9,017 bases of DNA from Sinorhizobium sp. Its GTDB lineage: Bacteria; Pseudomonadota; Alphaproteobacteria; Rhizobiales; Rhizobiaceae. The stretch's first letter is position 1. Each line of letters starts with the position of its first letter. The DNA lies in NCBI GenBank assembly GCA_031178305.1, contig JAPSJG010000127.1:1-9017 (forward strand), given 5' to 3'. The position numbers were made by a program, and so were the translations under genes. This document shows, in pieces, positions 6,641 to 9,017 of this stretch. The notes beneath the pieces are model-generated. The model had not been told where the DNA came from. It searched no databases and was given only the letters and a program-made list of their open reading frames with translations.

Positions 6641-6994
6641 TCAACCGAGGTCGGAGGTTCGTGGTGGATCGGGGTCGGGCTGCAGCGCCCTGCCAACGAG
6701 GAGAGGATCGCGGGCACCTGCAGAAGCGGGCTTCTCGCCAATCGGAACGAGCGTCGCTGTCGGCAGCGGCGCGACGGCGGGGGCGGCGCAGACGTTGCCG
6801 CAGGCCATCGCCTTCAAGCCGCCGGGCTGGTCGGGACAATCCTGACAATCGCCCTGGTCCGACATGGCCATCTCCGACATAGTCGCCATCTTCGCAGCCA
6901 TGCCGCTCGCCTGGGCGACCGAGAGGCCCATTCCCGCGGCGACGAAGGTCGCGAGGAGCAAGAGGCCAAGCTGTCGGACAGACCAGCGTTTCAT
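6641..6994 (-). CDS. Small exported Cys/Met-rich protein, probably copper-associated
   Basis: A 117-residue protein of unknown function. Residues 1-30 are a signal peptide (MKRWSVRQLGLLLLATFVAA, ending near AQAS). The mature part starts Met-rich (Met 32, 36, 39, 42, 44) and has four cysteines in the pattern CxxC (50, 53) and CxxxC (65, 69). It ends in a Pro-rich tail, RALQPDPDPPRTSDLG. This layout (signal, Cys pairs, PDPPPR-like tail) resembles DUF2946-like small proteins found near copper genes, but I hold that assignment loosely. The start ATG has no good ribosome site; GGAGG lies about 23 bases upstream, so initiation may be weak, coupled or at a non-standard codon. Gaps of about 100 bases lie on both sides, where a promoter could sit. 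Metal binding in the periplasm is inferred from composition and neighbours only. Confidence 0.7.
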   Translation of the reverse strand: MKRWSVRQLGLLLLATFVAAGMGLSVAQASGMAAKMATMSEMAMSDQGDCQDCPDQPGGLKAMACGNVCAAPAVAPLPTATLVPIGEKPASAGARDPLLVGRALQPDPDPPRTSDLG

Positions 6995-7095
6995 GACGGA
7001 GAGAATCGCGCCGAACCTCCGGAAATACAAGCCATGATGCGCCCCAGAGGAGGCCCGGCGCGTCAACATTGCGTGACGCGACGCGAGCGGACGTC

Positions 7096-7215
7096 TCAGC
7101 GGAAGAACACGTACTTGATCAGGGCCGCAATCACGAGCACGATCATGAGAAACGCGACGATGCCGATGCCCCCCATGCCCCACATCATGCCGCCGCCCAT
7201 CATATCGTCCATCAT
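7096..7215 (-). CDS. 39-residue Met-rich single-pass membrane peptide
   Basis: Translation: MMDDMMGGGMMWGMGGIGIV, then AFLMIVLVIAALIKYVFFR and TGA. The N-terminus has seven Met in the first 11 residues plus Met 14, with Gly spacing, followed by one membrane helix (about 16-37) and a basic end. GGGAGG at 7221-7226 lies 5 bases before the ATG, and the gene starts 12 bases after the cusA stop, so it belongs to the same transcript. Short Met-rich membrane peptides beside Cus-type pumps are seen in other proteobacteria without a settled function. Cu(I) binding by the Met cluster or association with the pump is inference. The ribosome site, context and clean composition argue that it is a real gene. 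Its intended partner pump is broken here. Confidence 0.7.
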   Translation of the reverse strand: MMDDMMGGGMMWGMGGIGIVAFLMIVLVIAALIKYVFFR

Positions 7216-7227
7216 GGCATCCTCCCT

Positions 7228-8650
7228 TCATTCGGCCGCTTCCAACAGCTTCTCCTCTGCGGCCGCGACCGCTGGTCGGTCGTCCGGGCGGACCGGCAGC
7301 CGCCAGCCCTTCACCAGTCCGTAGATGGCCGGAATCACGGCAAGCGTCAGCACCGTCGACGAGATCATGCCGCCGATCATCGGCACGGCGATGCGCTGCA
7401 TGATCTCCGATTCGGTTCCGGTGCTCCAGAGGATCGGCACTAGCCCGGCGATGATCGCCACGACGGTCATCATCTTCGGCCGCACCCGTTCGACCGCACC
7501 GACCATGATCGCCCTGTGGAGGTCGTCCCGCGTGAACGCTCCCTTCTCCGCCGCACATGCCGTCCGGCGCTCCCGCAGCGCCTGGTCGAGATAGATCAGC
7601 ATGATCACGCCCGTCTCGGCAGCCACGCCCGCGAGCGCGATGAAGCCAACGGCCACGGCCACCGAGGCGTTGAACCAGCCACCACATCAGCCAGATGCCG
7701 CCGACGAGCGCGAAGGGCAGCGACAGCATGACGATTAGCGTCTCGGTCAGCGCCTTGAAGTTCATATAGAGCAACAGGAAGATCAGCGCGAGCGTCAGCG
7801 GCACGACGATCGCGAGCCGCGCCTTCGCCCGTTCCAGGTACTCGTACTGACCGCTCCAGCCGACGGAGTAGCCCGCGGGCTTTTCAACGCTCTTGGCGAC
7901 CGCCTCCTTCGCTTCCGCGACATAGCCGCCCAGATCGCGATCCGTGATGTCGACGAACACATAGACGGCAAGCTGGCCGTTCTCGGTCCGGATCGTCGTC
8001 GCGCCCCGCGTCAGCTTCACCTCGGCGACCTAGCCCAGCGGCACGCCGCCGCCGCCGGGAAGTGCGATCTGGACGTCGCGGGCTATCGCCTGGGGATCGC
8101 TCCGGAAGGCCCGCGGATTGCGCACGGCGACACCGTAGCGTTCGCGCCCTTCGACCGTCGAGGTTACGACTTCCGAACGCAGGGCGGTGCCGATGACCTC
8201 CTGGACGTCATCGACGCTCAAGCCATATCGCCCGAGAGCCATCCGGTCCGGAACGATGTCGAGATAATAGCCGCCGATCAGCCGCTCCGCGTAGGCGCTT
8301 GACGTGCCGGGGATCGTCTTCAGGACGGTCTCGACATCGCGGGCGATCCGCTCCATCTCCTTGAGGTCGGTCCCGTAGACCTTGACGCCGACGGGTGTCC
8401 TGATGCCCGTCGACAACATATCGATGCGGGGCGCGGATTGGCATTGTCCAGGCGTTCGACACTCCGGGGAACTGAAGCGTAGCGTACATTTCCTGCTTCA
8501 GGCTGTCGATGGTGACGCCAGGCCGCCATTCGGACCTCGGTTTCAAAGTGATGATCGTCTCGAACATCTCGGTCGGCGCGGGATTGGTGGCGGTCAGCGC
8601 CCTGCCCGCTTTGCCGAACACGGTCTCGACTTCCGGAACTATGCGGCGAC
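7228..8650 (-). pseudogene. cusA: Copper/silver RND efflux pump CusA, C-terminal remnant with four lesions
   Basis: About 470 codons of the C-terminal half of a CusA-type HME-RND inner-membrane pump (full length about 1,050). Recognisable blocks: VPEVETVFGKAGRALTATNP, TLKPRSEWRPGVTIDSL, FPGVSNAWTMPI, DMLSTGIRTPVGVKVYGTDL, EVKLTRGATTIRTENGQLAV, LALIFLLLYMNFKALTETLI, GFIALAGVAAETGVIMLIYL and RVRPKMMTVVAIIAGLVPIL. Lesions in reading order: the 5' half is absent upstream of about 8650; a frameshift at the GGGG run 8428-8431 (one extra base); TAG at 8032-8030 in place of the usual Gln in IPLGQVAEV (a C-to-T change would give it); and a frameshift at 7671-7678 (WLMWWL to FNASVAVAV, net two bases short or one extra). 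The true C-terminus (KLLEAAE, TGA at 7230-7228) is intact. It cannot make a working pump. Whether read-through RNA still drives the downstream genes is unknown. Confidence 0.92.
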
Positions 8651-8655
8651 CATGA

Positions 8656-8721
8656 TTATGTGGAGCCGGAGAGGCTGATGAGCGCATTGTCGGCTTTCCA
8701 ACATCCATCGACTCCACATAA
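8656..8721. repeat. 10-bp inverted repeat at the cusA truncation point
   Basis: TTATGTGGAG (8656-8665) and its reverse complement CTCCACATAA (8712-8721) face each other across 46 bases. The right copy lies 7 bases beyond the stop codon of the recombinase remnant; the left copy lies within about 15 bases of where CusA similarity ends. This placement suggests the terminal repeat of a recombinase-bearing element or a recombination site. I know no certain match for the sequence. Confidence 0.5.
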
Positions 8722-8728
8722 CAATGCA

Positions 8729-8905
8729 CTATCGCGTGGCAAGCATCGCGATCAGTTTATCCGGCGGGCGGAATTTGCCTGGCTTGATGCCGAGCGGCGC
8801 CAGCGCGTCGAGCACTCGAGTTTTTCGGTCGGGTCAGCGCGCAGGTAGATCTCCGTGCTCTGGAGTGGCGTGACCGAGCCACAGCGCTACCAAAACAGAC
8901 AGGGC
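8729..8905 (-). pseudogene. Tyrosine recombinase (phage-type integrase), C-terminal remnant
   Basis: Three frames must be joined: LSVLVALWLGHATP (from about 8902), STEIYLRADPTEKLE (8859-8815) and VLDALAPLGIKPGKFRPPDK with LIAMLATR, TAG at 8731-8729. Together they match the C-terminal end of tyrosine recombinases: the LGH box, the nucleophile Tyr (codon 8847-8845) in STEIYL, and the KxRPPDKLIAML tail typical of rhizobial integrases that occur in groups of three (RIT elements). Frameshifts lie at 8860 (the codon expected between P and S is short by two bases, or one base is extra) and at 8814/8815 (one base missing between GAG and TG). The upstream catalytic Arg/Lys region is not found in the last 110 bases, which look unrelated. 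It is inactive. The assignment rests on motif reading. Confidence 0.65.
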
Positions 8906-8933
8906 GCTCGACCCTTGCGGGGAGCGCCCTGTC
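8898..8933 (-). terminator. Strong hairpin, possible minus-strand terminator
   Basis: GACAGGGCGCTC (8898-8909) and GAGCGCCCTGTC (8922-8933) form a perfect 12-bp stem with a 12-base loop. On the minus strand it is followed by TGTTTTGG, a short T-rich stretch, so it may terminate transcription running leftward. It overlaps the upstream edge of the recombinase remnant, so it may instead mark the border of a different inserted segment. Beyond it (8934-9017) I recognise nothing. Confidence 0.35.
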
Positions 8934-9017
8934 GGACCCGGACGACCGCGCGCGGCAGGTAAACTGCTCGGGCCAAGCGATCATCGAAACGGGTGCTAGG
9001 CGATAAATGATGTCCCA

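Noticed and set aside
7030..7080. Possible promoter TTGACG on the minus strand upstream of the 117-residue gene
   Set aside because: The best -10-like hexamer is 21 bases away, too far for a standard sigma-70 promoter, and no CueR/HmrR-type dyad was seen.
6641..8020. A single 459-codon protein fusing a cusA piece to the 117-residue protein
   Set aside because: The frame is open only because a cusA frameshift reads into another frame; the middle is nonsense, and the two ends belong to separate genes.
8660..8848. Plus-strand 62-codon frame
   Set aside because: It crosses the inverted repeat and is antisense to the recombinase tail; there is no ribosome site and no protein-like composition.
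1..9017. CRISPR array, tRNA or rRNA
   Set aside because: No spaced direct repeats, cloverleaf or rRNA-like stretches were seen on either strand.

Overview
The window looks like accessory DNA (plasmid or genomic island) from an alphaproteobacterium, most likely of the Rhizobiales. The evidence is the high GC content with C/G-ending codons, the remnants of plasmid-type genes (a DUF3560 protein tail and a small hypothetical protein), and a decayed tyrosine recombinase of the kind common on rhizobial plasmids. No rRNA, tRNA or CRISPR array was seen.

Layout. Positions 1-584 hold no gene I can support, only an open minus-strand frame with one membrane segment. A plus-strand gene (585-1532) encodes a protein with a bulb-type mannose-binding lectin domain and a C-terminal domain I do not recognise; a stem-loop follows it. 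Positions 1625-2201 and 2237-2447 are two plus-strand pseudogenes with frameshifts, the first also with an in-frame amber codon. Three bases later a compact minus-strand copper/thiol-redox cluster ends. In transcription order (right to left) it contains: a broken cusA (copper/silver RND pump; 5' end lost, two frameshifts, one amber codon), a 39-residue Met-rich membrane peptide, a 117-residue Cys/Met-rich exported protein, a Tat-exported multicopper oxidase, a DUF411 (CopG-type) protein, a membrane-anchored TlpA-like thioredoxin, a SCO1/SenC copper chaperone, and a membrane-anchored DsbA-like protein with a CPYC site. Upstream of cusA' lie a 10-bp inverted repeat and the C-terminal piece of a tyrosine recombinase (8729-8905), also frameshifted. 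The right edge holds a strong hairpin and nothing else recognised.

How the genes fit together. The last four genes (DUF411, TlpA, SCO, DsbA) are joined by stop/start overlaps of 4, 4 and 7 bases and are almost certainly translated as a unit. All the intact products are predicted to be periplasmic or to face the periplasm, and they combine Cu(I) oxidation (multicopper oxidase), Cu binding or transfer (DUF411, SCO, the Met-rich proteins) and thiol/disulfide chemistry (TlpA, DsbA). I infer a periplasmic copper detoxification and thiol-protection module that survived after the efflux pump beside it was destroyed, probably by a recombinase-mediated rearrangement at about 8643-8656. No regulator (CueR/HmrR or CopRS) and no DsbD/ScsB-type reductant is present in the window.
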